Source of the DNA: Oscillibacter valericigenes
Lineage (GTDB): Bacteria; Bacillota; Clostridia; Oscillospirales; Oscillospiraceae
Direction of reading: 5' to 3'
DNA length: 64,000 nt
Assembly (NCBI RefSeq): GCF_021531915.1
Contig: NZ_JAFBIV010000001.1
Span: 62,001-126,000, forward strand
The position numbers and the translations under genes were made by a program. This document shows, in pieces, positions 1 through 8,806 of this stretch (its first letter is position 1; every line of letters begins with the position of its first letter). Under the pieces are notes generated by a model. It had not been told where the DNA came from and made no database searches. It worked only from the letters and a program-made list of their open reading frames with translations.

Positions 1-798
1 GCCGGCGTGCTGACCGGCGACGTCAAGGGCCTGCTGCTGCTGGACGTCACCCCCCTGTCCCTGGGCATTGAGACCATGGGCGGCGTCTGCACCAAGCTGA
101 TCGACCGCAATACCACCATCCCCGTGAAGAAGAGCCAGATCTTCTCCACCGCCGCCGACAACCAGACTTCTGTTGAAGTCAACGTGCTGCAGGGCGAGCG
201 CGAGATGGCCGCCGCCAACAAGAGCCTGGGCCGCTTCCATCTGGACGGCATCGCTCCCGCCCGCCGCGGCGTGCCTCAGATCGAGGTTACCTTCGATATC
301 GACGCCAACGGCATCGTCAACGTCTCCGCCAAGGACCTGGGCACCGGCAAGGAGCAGCACATCACCATCACTTCTTCTTCCAACATGAGCAAGGATGACA
401 TTGAGAAGGCTGTCAAGGAAGCCGAGCAGTATGCCGCCCAGGACAAGAAGATGAAGGAAGAGGTGGAGACCCGCAACCAGGCCGACCAGATGGTCTATCA
501 GAGCGAGAAGACCCTGGCCGAGATGGGCGACAAGATTCCCGCCGATGACAAGAATAAGGTCCAGGCCGGTATCGACAAGCTGAAGGAGGCCCTGAAGGGC
601 ACCGATACCGCTGCCATCAAGGCCGCCACCGACGAGCTGACCCAGGCTTTCTACGCTGTCAGCGAGAAGCTGTATCAGCAGGCCAATCCCCAGGATGCCC
701 AGGCTGGTGCTCAGCCCGGTCCCGATACTGGCGCTCAGGGCGGTCAGTACTACGACGCCGACTACAAGGTAGTCGACGAGGACGATCAGAACAAGTAA
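1..798 (+). CDS. dnaK: Chaperone DnaK (Hsp70), C-terminal part
   Basis: C-terminal 265 codons of the Hsp70 chaperone DnaK; the 5' part lies before the window. The first residues are the end of the ATPase domain and the linker ([19 protein letters not shown]), followed by the beta-sandwich substrate-binding domain (about residues 20-130 of the fragment), the helical lid (about 130-230) and a Gly/Gln/Ala-rich tail ending in VVDEDDQNK, like the acidic tails of other DnaK proteins. It binds exposed hydrophobic segments in the cytoplasm in an ATP cycle driven by DnaJ and GrpE. dnaJ follows after 84 bases, the usual Firmicutes order. Codon use is strongly biased to C- and G-ending codons, as expected of an abundant protein. 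Identity is certain; only the start is missing. Confidence 0.97.
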   Translation, partial: AGVLTGDVKGLLLLDVTPLSLGIETMGGVCTKLIDRNTTIPVKKSQIFSTAADNQTSVEVNVLQGEREMAAANKSLGRFHLDGIAPARRGVPQIEVTFDIDANGIVNVSAKDLGTGKEQHITITSSSNMSKDDIEKAVKEAEQYAAQDKKMKEEVETRNQADQMVYQSEKTLAEMGDKIPADDKNKVQAGIDKLKEALKGTDTAAIKAATDELTQAFYAVSEKLYQQANPQDAQAGAQPGPDTGAQGGQYYDADYKVVDEDDQNK

Positions 799-815
799 GC
801 CCCCTCTCAATCAAA

Positions 816-854
816 CGTATCAGGGACAGCGCGTTTCAGCCTGTCCCTGATACG
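816..854 (+). other. Intercistronic hairpin between dnaK and dnaJ
   Basis: Perfect 14-bp stem: CGTATCAGGGACAG at 816-829 pairs with 841-854 around an 11-base loop. No T-run follows, so it is not a full intrinsic terminator. Inference: an mRNA-stabilising or partial-attenuation hairpin that lets dnaK be expressed above dnaJ. Confidence 0.7.
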
Positions 855-882
855 GCGTTTCGGAATATGAGGAGTTTTCATT

Positions 883-2013
883 ATGGCAGACAAACGTGAT
901 TACTACGAGGTCCTTGGAATCTCCAAGGGAGCCTCGGAGGACGAGATCAAAAAAGCATATAAGAAGATGGCCCGGAAATACCATCCGGACCTGAATCCCG
1001 ACAACAAAGAAGCGGAGGAGAAGTTCAAGGAGGTCAACGAGGCCTACGAGGTGCTGTCCGACCCCAACAAGAAGGCCCGGTACGACCAGTACGGCCATGC
1101 GGGTGTGGACCCCAACTTCGGCGCCGGCGGCGCCGGGTTTGACGGCAGCTTCGACTTCGGAGACCTGGGAGACATTTTCGGCAACTTCTTCGGCGGCGGC
1201 TTCGGCGGCGGACGGCGCACCAATCCCAACGCACCCCAGCGGGGTGAGAGCATCCGCCTGTCCCTGACTATCAGCTTTGAGGAGGCCGCCTTCGGCTGCG
1301 AGAAGGAGGTCACCGTGGAGCGCATGGAGCAGTGCGGCACCTGCGGCGGCAGCGGCTGTGCCGCCGGCGCCACGCCGGAGGTCTGCCCGGACTGCCACGG
1401 CAGCGGCCAGGTCCAGGTCCGCCGCCAGACCCCCATGGGCGTCTTCGCCACCTCCTCCCCCTGCGGCCGCTGCGGCGGCAAGGGCAAGATCATCCATCAG
1501 CCCTGCCCGGACTGCCGGGGCACCGGCGCTGTCCGGAAGCGCAAGACCATCAAGGCCAGCGTCCCCGCGGGCATCGACAACGGCCAGACCATCTCTATCC
1601 GGGGCCAGGGCCACGCCGGCAAGAACGGCGGCCCGGCGGGCGATCTGCTGATCACTATTACCGTGCGGCCCCATGAGCTGTTCCGCCGGGAGGGCACCAG
1701 CGTTCTCTGCGAGGCGCCTATCACCTTCGCTCAGGCTGTCCTGGGCGCCGAGCTGGAGATCCCCACCATCGACGGCAAGGTCAAATATGACCTGCCCGAG
1801 GGCACCCAGTCCGGCACCACCTTCCGCCTGAAGGGCAAGGGCATCCCCTCCATCAACGGCCGGGGCCGGGGTGACCAGTACGTCACCGTCTATATCGAGA
1901 CCCCCCGGAACCTGAACAAAGAGCAGAAGGAAGCCCTGAAGAAGTTCGCCGAGACCATGGGAGACAACAACTACGAGGAGCGGCGGAAGTTCTTCAAGAA
2001 ATCCAAAAAGTGA
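883..2013 (+). CDS. dnaJ: Chaperone DnaJ (Hsp40, type I)
   Basis: Full-length type I DnaJ, 376 residues (family about 370-390). The J domain at 1-70 carries the HPD motif at residues 34-36, which stimulates DnaK ATPase. A Gly/Phe-rich segment follows (about 75-110). The zinc-finger domain has four CxxCxGxG-type repeats ([36 protein letters not shown]), and a two-part substrate-binding C-terminal domain completes the protein. It delivers unfolded clients to DnaK in the cytoplasm. The start is supported by GAGGAG about ten bases upstream of the ATG. It follows dnaK across a hairpin. The next gene overlaps its stop region through a shared ribosome-binding site, suggesting cotranscription. Confidence 0.98.
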   Translation: MADKRDYYEVLGISKGASEDEIKKAYKKMARKYHPDLNPDNKEAEEKFKEVNEAYEVLSDPNKKARYDQYGHAGVDPNFGAGGAGFDGSFDFGDLGDIFGNFFGGGFGGGRRTNPNAPQRGESIRLSLTISFEEAAFGCEKEVTVERMEQCGTCGGSGCAAGATPEVCPDCHGSGQVQVRRQTPMGVFATSSPCGRCGGKGKIIHQPCPDCRGTGAVRKRKTIKASVPAGIDNGQTISIRGQGHAGKNGGPAGDLLITITVRPHELFRREGTSVLCEAPITFAQAVLGAELEIPTIDGKVKYDLPEGTQSGTTFRLKGKGIPSINGRGRGDQYVTVYIETPRNLNKEQKEALKKFAETMGDNNYEERRKFFKKSKK

Positions 2014-2022
2014 GGAATGTCC

Positions 2023-2835
2023 ATGTACTTGGCTGACTATCACATGCACTCCCGCATTTCCCCGGACGCCGGGACACCTATGGCCTTGCTGGCAGAGGCT
2101 GCCATCAAGGCGGGGCTTGATGAGATCTGCTTTACGGACCATGTGGAGCCCATCGTCTGGGGTTCTACCAGACTGCGGCCGGAACCCTATGACTGGGCGG
2201 CGCTGACCGGAGAATACCGGGCCGCCCGGGAGGCTATGGGAGACCGGATCACTTTGCGTCTGGGTATGGAACTGGGAGATGCCCCCTGGAGCTTTGAGCA
2301 CACGGAAAAGATGATCGCCGACGCACCGGAGCTGGATTTTGTCATTGGCTCTGTCCACATGCTGTCAGAGAAGTTCAATGGCGTGGACCTGTATTTCTTC
2401 GACCCCAAGGATGACGACGAGGCCCGGGAAGGCATGGCGGATTATCTGAAGCAAGTGAAAAAGCTGGCGGAGTGGGGCCGGTTCTCCGTCCTGGGCCACC
2501 TGACCCTGCCGCTGCGGTATCTCAATGAGAACCGGGGCTTTCACCTGACCTTCGATGGCTTTGAGCGGGAGATCGAGGAGATTCTGCGCACCCTCATCGG
2601 AAAGGGCCTGGGCATTGAGCTGAACACCAACCGGGGCAACACCCCGCTGCCGGATGCAAAGTGGCTGCGGATGTACCGTGACTTAGGCGGCGAGATCATC
2701 ACCCTGGGTACCGACGCCCACGGCCCGGAGTATGTGGGCTGCGCCATCCGGGAGCGGCAGCAGCTGCTGAAGGACTGCGGCTTCACCCGCTTCTGCACCT
2801 TTGAGAAGATGCGGCCCATCTGGCATGAACTGTGA
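2023..2835 (+). CDS. PHP-domain phosphatase, histidinol-phosphatase (HisJ/HisK) family
   Basis: About 270 residues of a PHP-superfamily metal-dependent phosphoesterase. The N-terminal DYHMHS motif and later conserved His/Asp positions (FTDHVEP, IGSVHML, GHLTLPLRY, LGTDAH) are the metal ligands of the family. Members dephosphorylate histidinol phosphate, the penultimate step of histidine synthesis, but no other his gene is nearby, so the substrate is not proven; it may act on another small phosphate ester. I prefer the ATG at 2023 because GAGG at 2012-2015, which overlaps the dnaJ stop codon, then has 7-base spacing. The in-frame ATG at 2017 is too close to that site. It sits directly after dnaJ, probably in the same transcript. 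Confidence 0.85.
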   Translation: MYLADYHMHSRISPDAGTPMALLAEAAIKAGLDEICFTDHVEPIVWGSTRLRPEPYDWAALTGEYRAAREAMGDRITLRLGMELGDAPWSFEHTEKMIADAPELDFVIGSVHMLSEKFNGVDLYFFDPKDDDEAREGMADYLKQVKKLAEWGRFSVLGHLTLPLRYLNENRGFHLTFDGFEREIEEILRTLIGKGLGIELNTNRGNTPLPDAKWLRMYRDLGGEIITLGTDAHGPEYVGCAIRERQQLLKDCGFTRFCTFEKMRPIWHEL

Positions 2836-2864
2836 TTGATTTCTACGGAGAAACCGTGTAAAAT
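2836..2864 (+). promoter_or_regulatory. Putative promoter of rpiB
   Basis: TTGATT (2836-2841), 17-base spacer, TAAAAT (2859-2864), about 35 bases before the rpiB start. Confidence 0.5.
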
Positions 2865-2900
2865 AAATCTGCAAATTTTTAAAAACAGGGGGAACCTAAC

Positions 2901-3338
2901 ATGAAAATCGCATTGGGCTGTGACCACGGCGGCTATGAGCTGAAGCAGCACATCATCAAGGTGCTGGAGAAGCTGGGCCATGAATACGAGGACTTTGGCT
3001 GCTACAATCTGGACAGCTGCGACTATCCTGATTTCGGCGCTGCCGCCGCCCGGGCTGTGGCCGAGGGCAAGTGTGACCGTGGCATCGTGATCTGCACCAC
3101 CGGCATCGGCATCTCCATCGCCGCCAACAAGGTCAAGGGCATTCGCTGCGCCCACTGCGCCGACTGCCTGCAGGCTGAGATGACCCGCAAGCACAACGAC
3201 GCCAACATGATGGCCATCGGCGCCGGCTTTACCGGCAAGAACATGGCCGAGCGCATGGTGGAGGTGTTCCTGAGCACCGAGTTTGAGGGCGGCCGCCACG
3301 AGCGTCGGGTAAACAAAATGATGGCCCTGGAGGGCTGA
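2901..3338 (+). CDS. rpiB: Ribose-5-phosphate isomerase B
   Basis: 145-residue RpiB, which interconverts ribose 5-phosphate and ribulose 5-phosphate in the non-oxidative pentose phosphate pathway. Seen in the sequence: N-terminal GCDHGG, the catalytic Cys65 in CTTGIGISIAANK (65-77) and His98 in RKHND, matching the E. coli RpiB numbering. Length is typical for the family. Related RpiB/LacAB proteins act on allose or galactose phosphates, but no such sugar genes are near, so the housekeeping role is favoured. It starts at ATG 2901 with AGGGGG about 8 bases upstream and has its own candidate promoter. Confidence 0.95.
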   Translation: MKIALGCDHGGYELKQHIIKVLEKLGHEYEDFGCYNLDSCDYPDFGAAAARAVAEGKCDRGIVICTTGIGISIAANKVKGIRCAHCADCLQAEMTRKHNDANMMAIGAGFTGKNMAERMVEVFLSTEFEGGRHERRVNKMMALEG

Positions 3339-3377
3339 GCCGGAAAGACAGCGGTTTCCTGAAGCGAGGTGAAAAGC

Positions 3378-4424
3378 ATGGCAATGTCCAGAGGCTATCG
3401 CAATTACCGGGGACGGAAGTCCAAGGGGAAGGTCGCCCTGGCGGTGCTGCTGGTCCTGGTGATCCTGGCGGCTGCGGCGGTCATGTTTTTACAACGGAAT
3501 ATCGTTTATGATAAAACCGGCACGCCCCGTCTGGAGGTGCCCTGGCAAAAGGAAGCAGCGGCGGAGGAAGAGGAGCCGGTGGACCTGGACCTGGTGGTCC
3601 AGGAACCGGAAAAACCCCAGCAGGAGGCGGTCCACGCCTTTTCCGTGGGGAATGAGGCGTTAACGCTGGAAGGCTGGAGTTCCACCCGGACCCAGGCCGG
3701 AGCCCTGTGCGGACAGAACTGGAATGCCGTGGCCGTCACGTTAAAGGACAGCCAGGGCCGGGTGCTGTTTGACTCCGGCACGGCGGTGAGCGGTGCCCGC
3801 TATATGAAGGATGACACCACCGCCGCCTTGGCGGAGCTGCTGTCAGGCGAGACGGCGGCGGACTACGCCATCGCCCGTCTCAGCTGCTTCCACGACCCCA
3901 GGGCCGCCAACAGTGATGTGGAGAACCTGGGGCTGAAGAACACCGGCGGCTATATCTTCTATGATGGAAGGAACAGCCAGTGGCTGGACCCCGCCAAGCC
4001 GGCGGCCAGAGAATATCTCTGCCGGTTGGCGCAGGAAGCGGCGGCGTTGGGCTTTGACGAGATATTGCTGACAGATGTCAGCTATCCCACAGAGGGCAAG
4101 CTGGACAAGATCGCCTACGGAGAGACGGAGAAAAGCGCCAATATGACCGCCTTTCTGGAGGAAGTGCGGACGGCTCTGGAGCCTTACGGCACTACCCTCT
4201 CCATGGAGGTACCCGCCTCTGTGCTGACAGAGGGTTACTCGGAGGCGGCGGGACTGGTGCTGTCGGAGATTGCTCCCAGAGTAGACCGCATCTATGCCGC
4301 CGCCCTGCCGGAGGAGATCCCTGCACTGGCGGCGGCGGTGACGGCCGCCTGTGAGACAACGGATTTCGTGCCGGAGCTGACGGCCGTGGACCCGTCTCTG
4401 ACCGGAAGCTGGCTGCTGTACTGA
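3378..4424 (+). CDS. Membrane-anchored putative glycoside hydrolase (DUF4015-like)
   Basis: About 348 residues. A basic N-terminus is followed by one transmembrane segment (about residues 20-40) and an acidic Glu/Pro linker, then an extracytoplasmic domain. The domain resembles the DUF4015 'putative glycoside hydrolase' family: the segment WLDPAKPAAREYLCRLAQEA followed by ALGFDEILLTDVSYP matches the usual 'aspartate at the end of a TIM-barrel strand' signature. Shorter than many members (about 400). Start chosen at ATG 3378, 6 bases after GAGGTG; an upstream GTG at 3369 overlaps that site. Role in cell-wall or exopolysaccharide turnover is an inference only. A strong terminator follows. Confidence 0.7.
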   Translation: MAMSRGYRNYRGRKSKGKVALAVLLVLVILAAAAVMFLQRNIVYDKTGTPRLEVPWQKEAAAEEEEPVDLDLVVQEPEKPQQEAVHAFSVGNEALTLEGWSSTRTQAGALCGQNWNAVAVTLKDSQGRVLFDSGTAVSGARYMKDDTTAALAELLSGETAADYAIARLSCFHDPRAANSDVENLGLKNTGGYIFYDGRNSQWLDPAKPAAREYLCRLAQEAAALGFDEILLTDVSYPTEGKLDKIAYGETEKSANMTAFLEEVRTALEPYGTTLSMEVPASVLTEGYSEAAGLVLSEIAPRVDRIYAAALPEEIPALAAAVTAACETTDFVPELTAVDPSLTGSWLLY

Positions 4425-4441
4425 ATTTCATCAAGGGGAAG

Positions 4442-4473
4442 TCCGCCTGCGTGAAAGCGCAGGCGGATTTTTT
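4442..4473 (+). terminator. Rho-independent terminator after the GH-like gene
   Basis: Perfect 10-bp stem TCCGCCTGCG (4442-4451) / CGCAGGCGGA (4458-4467) with a 6-base loop, followed by six T. Confidence 0.93.
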
Positions 4474-4501
4474 ATGCGGGCGAAAGTATTCAGGGAAAAA
4501 T

Positions 4502-4527
4502 GAATATTCATTTTGAATATTCATTTT
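4502..4527. repeat. Two tandem 13-bp repeats GAATATTCATTTT
   Basis: Two exact tandem copies (4502-4514, 4515-4527), each containing the palindrome GAATATTC, in the AT-rich 4475-4637 stretch about 110 bases before the -35 box of the amino-acid transporter. Possible regulator site; the rest of 4475-4637 holds no gene. Confidence 0.6.
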
Positions 4528-4637
4528 GGGTTGGGGAAAATACACAAAAAACAGAGAGTAAATCAGAAATTCTGTGGGAAAATTCTGCTTTTCTGAAAAG
4601 TAAAATCAAATATTTATTCATTTTTCTTGAAAAAGTA

Positions 4638-4666
4638 TTGACATCCGGCATGGACCGTGATAAGGT
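4638..4666 (+). promoter_or_regulatory. Promoter of the amino-acid ABC operon
   Basis: Consensus TTGACA (4638-4643), 17-base spacer, TAAGGT (4661-4666). Downstream, 4677-4702 can fold into a stem (AACGGA/TCCGTT plus GGAA/TTCC) followed by a short T-run, a weak candidate attenuator before the first gene. Confidence 0.7.
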
Positions 4667-4768
4667 ATCCACTGTCAACGGAAGGAAAACCCTTCCTCCG
4701 TTTTCAGATCATACACAACGTTTCCCTCCGGGGGAGCGCAAATCAAGATGGAAAAGGAAGTTTTGAAG

Positions 4769-5596
4769 ATGAAAAAGTTGTTTGCACTGCTGCTGACCCT
4801 GGCTATGGTTCTGAGCCTGGCCGCCTGTGGCTCCAAGGAAGAGCCTGCCAAGACCGAAGAACCCGCCAAGACCGAGGAGCCTGCCGCTGAGAGCGAGCTG
4901 ACCACTGCTACCAAGGGCTGCCTGACCATGGCCACCAACGCCCAGTTCCCTCCCTATGAGTATTATGAGGGTGACAGCATCGTGGGCATCGACGCCGAGA
5001 TCGCCGGCGCCATCGCCGAGAAGCTGGGCTTGGAGCTGGTCATCGAGGATATGGAGTTCGACTCCATTATCGAGGCCGTGAAGACCGGCAAGGCTGACAT
5101 CGGCCTGGCCGGCATGACCGTGACCCCCGAGCGTCAGGAGTCCGTGGACTTCACGGAGACCTACGCCACCGGCGTGCAGGTGATCATCGTCACCGAGGAT
5201 TCCGCCATCACCAGCGTGGATGACCTGTTTGCTGAGGGTGCCAGCAACGTGATCGGTGTGCAGCGCAACACCACCGGCGACCTGTACACCACCTGGGACC
5301 TGGAGGACGCCGGCCTGGCTACCATCGACCGTTACAGCAAGGGCGCTGACGCCGTGCAGGCTCTGAAGACCGGCAAGGTGGACTGCGTGGTCATCGACAA
5401 CGAGCCCGCCAAGGCCTTTGTGGCCGAGGTCGAGGGCCTGAAGATCCTGGAGACCGAGTATGTTCTGGAGGATTACGCCGGCGCCATGAGCAAGGACAAC
5501 ACCGCTCTGTACGAGGCTGTGAATGCCGCTCTGCAGGAGCTGATCGCCGACGGTACCGTCAAGACCATCATCGACAGCTACATCTCCGCCCAGTAA
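4769..5596 (+). CDS. Polar amino-acid ABC transporter, substrate-binding lipoprotein
   Basis: 275-residue extracytoplasmic solute-binding protein of family 3 (SBP_bac_3). A lipoprotein signal peptide ends in LAAC with lipidated Cys20. A linker of EEPAKT repeats follows, then the two-lobe binding domain starting at LTMATNAQFPPYEY and including the GKADIGLAGMTVTPER segment typical of polar amino-acid binders (glutamine, cystine, arginine and relatives). The ligand cannot be read from the sequence. Start set at ATG 4769, 8 bases after AAGGAAG; ATG 4748 has no good site. First gene of a three-gene importer with its own promoter. A GAAA-capped hairpin follows it, consistent with more binding protein than permease being made. 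Confidence 0.93.
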   Translation: MKKLFALLLTLAMVLSLAACGSKEEPAKTEEPAKTEEPAAESELTTATKGCLTMATNAQFPPYEYYEGDSIVGIDAEIAGAIAEKLGLELVIEDMEFDSIIEAVKTGKADIGLAGMTVTPERQESVDFTETYATGVQVIIVTEDSAITSVDDLFAEGASNVIGVQRNTTGDLYTTWDLEDAGLATIDRYSKGADAVQALKTGKVDCVVIDNEPAKAFVAEVEGLKILETEYVLEDYAGAMSKDNTALYEAVNAALQELIADGTVKTIIDSYISAQ

Positions 5597-5622
5597 GCGG
5601 CACCATACCAAACGACAGCAGA

Positions 5623-5646
5623 AGGGGTTCAGGAAACTGAACCCCT
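5623..5646 (+). other. Intercistronic GNRA-loop hairpin
   Basis: Perfect 10-bp stem AGGGGTTCAG (5623-5632) / CTGAACCCCT (5637-5646) with GAAA loop, between binding-protein and permease genes. Followed only by CTTGT, so probably a transcript-stability or partial-termination element. Confidence 0.75.
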
Positions 5647-5669
5647 CTTGTCACGAAGGAGTTGACGTT

Positions 5670-6455
5670 ATGAACAAGGTTACCCCTGCGGAACTGTGGC
5701 TCACCATCGCTCCGGAATGGATACAGAACCTGCCCGAGTGGCTGGAGGATATCCTTTTCAAGGGCTACAAATGTTTCATCTACGGGGACCGCTACATGCT
5801 GTTCCTGAAGGGACTGAAGCACACCCTGATCCTTACCTTTTTTGCACTTCTGATTGGTATTGCGCTGGGTATCGTGGTCTCCCTGATTCGGGTGAGCTGG
5901 GATAAAAACGGCTCTGAGATGCACGGTCCTGCCAAATGGGTGCTGGGCTTCTTCAATATCATCGGCAAGATCTACCTGACGGTGATCCGGGGTACCCCCG
6001 TGGTGGTCCAGATCATGATCATGTTCTTTGTCATTTTTGCATCCAGCCGGAACAAGCTCCTGGTGGGCTGCCTGTGCTTCGGCATCAACTCCGGCGCCTA
6101 TGTGGCGGAGATCTTCCGGTCCGGCATTATGTCCATCGACGCCGGGCAGACGGAGGCCGGCCGGTCCCTGGGCTTCGGATATATCCCCACCATGCGGTAC
6201 ATCATTCTGCCCCAGGCTTTCAAGAACGTGCTGCCCACCCTGGGCAACGAGTTCATCGTGCTGCTGAAGGAAACGGCTGTGGTGGGCTATATCGGCCTGT
6301 CCGACCTGACCTACGCGGCCAATACCGTGGGCGGCAATACATACGAATACCTCTATCCGCTGCTGCTGGCGGCGGCGATCTATCTGATCATGGTCATGTT
6401 CTTCAGCTATCTGGTGGGCAGACTGGAGAGGAGGCTGAGAAACAGTGAACGATAA
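5670..6455 (+). CDS. Polar amino-acid ABC transporter, permease
   Basis: 261-residue HisM/GlnP-type integral membrane permease. Several hydrophobic segments are visible ([60 protein letters not shown]). The family EAA loop reads [20 protein letters not shown], the contact site for the ATPase. The IRGTPVVVQ motif is characteristic of polar amino-acid permeases. It presumably works as a homodimer because only one permease gene is present. It lies 73 bases after the binding protein and overlaps the ATPase gene by 11 bases, so the two are translationally coupled. Confidence 0.93.
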   Translation: MNKVTPAELWLTIAPEWIQNLPEWLEDILFKGYKCFIYGDRYMLFLKGLKHTLILTFFALLIGIALGIVVSLIRVSWDKNGSEMHGPAKWVLGFFNIIGKIYLTVIRGTPVVVQIMIMFFVIFASSRNKLLVGCLCFGINSGAYVAEIFRSGIMSIDAGQTEAGRSLGFGYIPTMRYIILPQAFKNVLPTLGNEFIVLLKETAVVGYIGLSDLTYAANTVGGNTYEYLYPLLLAAAIYLIMVMFFSYLVGRLERRLRNSER

Positions 6456-7188
6456 TATCATCATCCGCGCTGAAGGCGTACAGAAATATTTCAAGGACGG
6501 CGCCATCAAGGCGCTGGACGGCGTCTCCGCAGAGATCCGCAAGGGCGAAGTGGTGGTGATCATCGGCCCCTCCGGTTCCGGCAAGTCCACCTTCCTGCGG
6601 TGCCTGAACCTGCTGGAGGTCCCCACCGGCGGACATATCTACTTCAACGATGTGGATATTACGGATAAAAAGGTGAACATTAACCTGCACCGCCAGAAAA
6701 TGGGCATGGTGTTCCAGCACTTCAATCTGTTCCCTCACATGACCATTCTGCAGAATATGACCCTGGCTCCCATCCAGCTTCTGAAAAAAAGCAAGGCGGA
6801 GGCTGAGGCAAAGGCGATGTCCCTGCTGGAGCGGGTGGGCCTGGCAGATCGGGCCGACGCTTATCCCAGCCAGTTGTCCGGCGGCCAGAAACAGCGTGTG
6901 GCCATCGTCCGGGCACTGGCTATGGAGCCGGAGGTCATGCTGTTCGACGAACCCACCTCCGCCCTGGACCCCGAAATGGTAGGCGAGGTGCTGGAAGTTA
7001 TGAAACAGCTGGCCCATGAGGGCATGACCATGGTGGTGGTCACCCACGAAATGGGCTTTGCCCGGGAAGTGGGCAACCGGGTGCTGTTTATGGCGGACGG
7101 CAAGCTGCTGGAGGAAAACACTCCCCAGGAGCTGTTCGGCAATCCCCAACACCCCAGATTGCAGGATTTCCTCAGAAAGGTGCTCTGA
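6445..7188 (+). CDS. Polar amino-acid ABC transporter, ATP-binding protein
   Basis: 247-residue GlnQ/HisP-type ATPase that energises the importer. Walker A is GPSGSGKST, the Q-loop region is [11 protein letters not shown], the signature is LSGGQKQR and Walker B is [11 protein letters not shown], followed by a switch His in VVTHEMGFA. It begins with GTG at 6445, inside the end of the permease gene, about ten bases after GGAGAGGAGG. The length is typical. It is the last gene of the operon and is followed by a strong terminator. Confidence 0.95.
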   Translation: MNDNIIIRAEGVQKYFKDGAIKALDGVSAEIRKGEVVVIIGPSGSGKSTFLRCLNLLEVPTGGHIYFNDVDITDKKVNINLHRQKMGMVFQHFNLFPHMTILQNMTLAPIQLLKKSKAEAEAKAMSLLERVGLADRADAYPSQLSGGQKQRVAIVRALAMEPEVMLFDEPTSALDPEMVGEVLEVMKQLAHEGMTMVVVTHEMGFAREVGNRVLFMADGKLLEENTPQELFGNPQHPRLQDFLRKVL

Positions 7189-7196
7189 GTTATTTG

Positions 7197-7226
7197 ACGG
7201 CGCGCACGAAAGTGCGTGCCGTTTTT
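7197..7226 (+). terminator. Rho-independent terminator of the amino-acid ABC operon
   Basis: 11-bp stem ACGGCGCGCAC/GTGCGTGCCGT (one wobble pair) with GAAA loop, ending in a T-run. Confidence 0.93.
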
Positions 7227-7292
7227 CATGCTGCCGGTTGACTTGACAGACAAAACGGCGGCAGATGTTTGTGTGAGGTGCACAAAAAACAG

Positions 7293-7309
7293 ATACAAAA
7301 TTTTTGTAT
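7293..7309. promoter_or_regulatory. AT-rich palindrome upstream of the nucleobase permease
   Basis: ATACAAAA-T-TTTTGTAT, perfect 8-bp arms, about 19 bases before the -35 box of the following promoter. Candidate operator; no purine-riboswitch motif is visible in 7227-7388. Confidence 0.45.
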
Positions 7310-7327
7310 GAAAAACTAAAAATTTGT

Positions 7328-7355
7328 TTGATTTTGACGGGGGATGTGCTATCAT
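7328..7355 (+). promoter_or_regulatory. Putative promoter of the nucleobase permease
   Basis: TTGATT (7328-7333), 16-base spacer, TATCAT (7350-7355). Confidence 0.5.
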
Positions 7356-7388
7356 AAACAGGTAAGTTTTTTTAAGGAGGCATTGCCC

Positions 7389-8744
7389 ATGGAAACCCCT
7401 GCGTCCCGCCGGGACCTGTTGTTCCAGTTCCGCGGCACACCCCCCATCGGCGCATCCATCTCTCTGGCGCTTCAGCATCTGGTGGCCATGATCGTTGGCT
7501 GCGTGACACCGCCTATCATCATTGCCGGAGCCATCGGTCTCAGCCAGGCTGACCGCGTCCTGCTGATCCAGGCGTCCCTGGTCATGTCGGCGGTCTGCAC
7601 GCTGCTGCAGCTGTTCCCCATCGGCGGACGGTTTGGTTCCGGCCTGCCGGTGATCCTGGGTGTCAGCTTTGCCTATCTGCCCAGCATGCAGGCCATCGTG
7701 GCCGGCGGCGGAGGCGTGAGCGCCATTGCCGGTGCCATGCTGGTGGGCGGCGTGGTGGCAGTGCTGGTGGGCATCTTTGTGAAGAAGATCCGCATGCTGT
7801 TCCCGCCGGTCATTACCGGCACGGTGGTGTTCACCATCGGCTTGTCTCTGTATCCTACGGCCATCAATTACATGGCCGGCGGCACCGCCAATACGGCGGA
7901 GTCCGTGGCGGCCAAGGGCCTGCCGGAGGCGCTGGTGTACGGCTCCTGGCAGAACTGGCTGATCGCGGCCCTGACCCTGGCGGTGGTCATGATCCTGAAC
8001 AACAAGGCCAAGGGCGTCTGCAAGCTGGCCTCCATCCTGCTGGGTATGGTGTTCGGCTACGTGGTGGCCCTGTGCTTCGGTATGGTCAGCTTCGCGGATG
8101 TGGGTGACGCGGCCTGGTTCTCCCTGCCCCGGTTCATGCATTTCGGCATCTCCTTCGATGTGCCCAGCTGTGTGGCCATGGGGTTGCTGTTTGCCATCAA
8201 CTCCATCCAGGCCATCGGCGACTTTACCGCTACCACCGTGGGCGGCTTTGACCGGGACCCCACGGACAACGAGCTGCAGGGCGGCATCATCGCCTATGGC
8301 GTCAGCAATATTCTGACGGCGCTGTTCGGCGGTCTGCCCACGGCCACCTATTCTCAGAACGTGGGTATCGTCACCACCAACAAGGTGGTGAACCGGACGG
8401 TGTTTGCCTTTGCCGGCGGCTTCCTGCTGCTGGCAGGCGTTTCCCCCAAGTTTGCGGCCATCCTGACCACCATTCCCCAGTGCGTGCTGGGCGGCGCTAC
8501 CATTACCGTGTTCTCCACCATCGCCATGACCGGCATGAAGCTGATCGCCTCCCAGGACCTGACGGCCCGGAACACCACCATCGTGGGCTTGTCCGCCGCT
8601 CTGGGTGTGGGTATCTCTCAGGCCAGCTCAGCTCTGAGCCAGTTCCCGGCAGCCGTGACCATGATCTTCGGCAAATCCCCCGTGGTCATCGCCACCCTGA
8701 TGGCGGTGTTGCTGAACCTGATCCTGCCCAAGGAAAACAAGTAA
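7389..8744 (+). CDS. NCS2 family nucleobase:cation symporter (xanthine/uracil permease)
   Basis: 451-residue inner-membrane permease with many hydrophobic segments. Family marks seen: LALQHLVAM near the N-terminus, NSIQAIGDFTATT in the middle and TYSQNVGIV, the conserved QN-containing stretch of UraA/XanP proteins. It imports a purine or pyrimidine base with a proton or sodium; xanthine/uric-acid-type permeases are the best match but the base is not determined. Start at ATG 7389, 8 bases after a perfect AAGGAGG; an upstream ATG at 7344 precedes that site and is unlikely. It is a single-gene unit with its own promoter and a shared terminator. Confidence 0.92.
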   Translation: METPASRRDLLFQFRGTPPIGASISLALQHLVAMIVGCVTPPIIIAGAIGLSQADRVLLIQASLVMSAVCTLLQLFPIGGRFGSGLPVILGVSFAYLPSMQAIVAGGGGVSAIAGAMLVGGVVAVLVGIFVKKIRMLFPPVITGTVVFTIGLSLYPTAINYMAGGTANTAESVAAKGLPEALVYGSWQNWLIAALTLAVVMILNNKAKGVCKLASILLGMVFGYVVALCFGMVSFADVGDAAWFSLPRFMHFGISFDVPSCVAMGLLFAINSIQAIGDFTATTVGGFDRDPTDNELQGGIIAYGVSNILTALFGGLPTATYSQNVGIVTTNKVVNRTVFAFAGGFLLLAGVSPKFAAILTTIPQCVLGGATITVFSTIAMTGMKLIASQDLTARNTTIVGLSAALGVGISQASSALSQFPAAVTMIFGKSPVVIATLMAVLLNLILPKENK

Positions 8745-8752
8745 AAGTGTAA

Positions 8753-8788
8753 AAAAGGACCTGCCGCAAATTTGCGGCAGGTCCTTTT
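8753..8788. terminator. Bidirectional terminator between permease and MATE genes
   Basis: Perfect 36-base palindrome (AAAAGGACCTGCCGCAAA and its complement) between convergent genes, with T-runs in both directions. Confidence 0.95.
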
Positions 8789-8806
8789 GCTATTCCGAAA
8801 CGGGAG

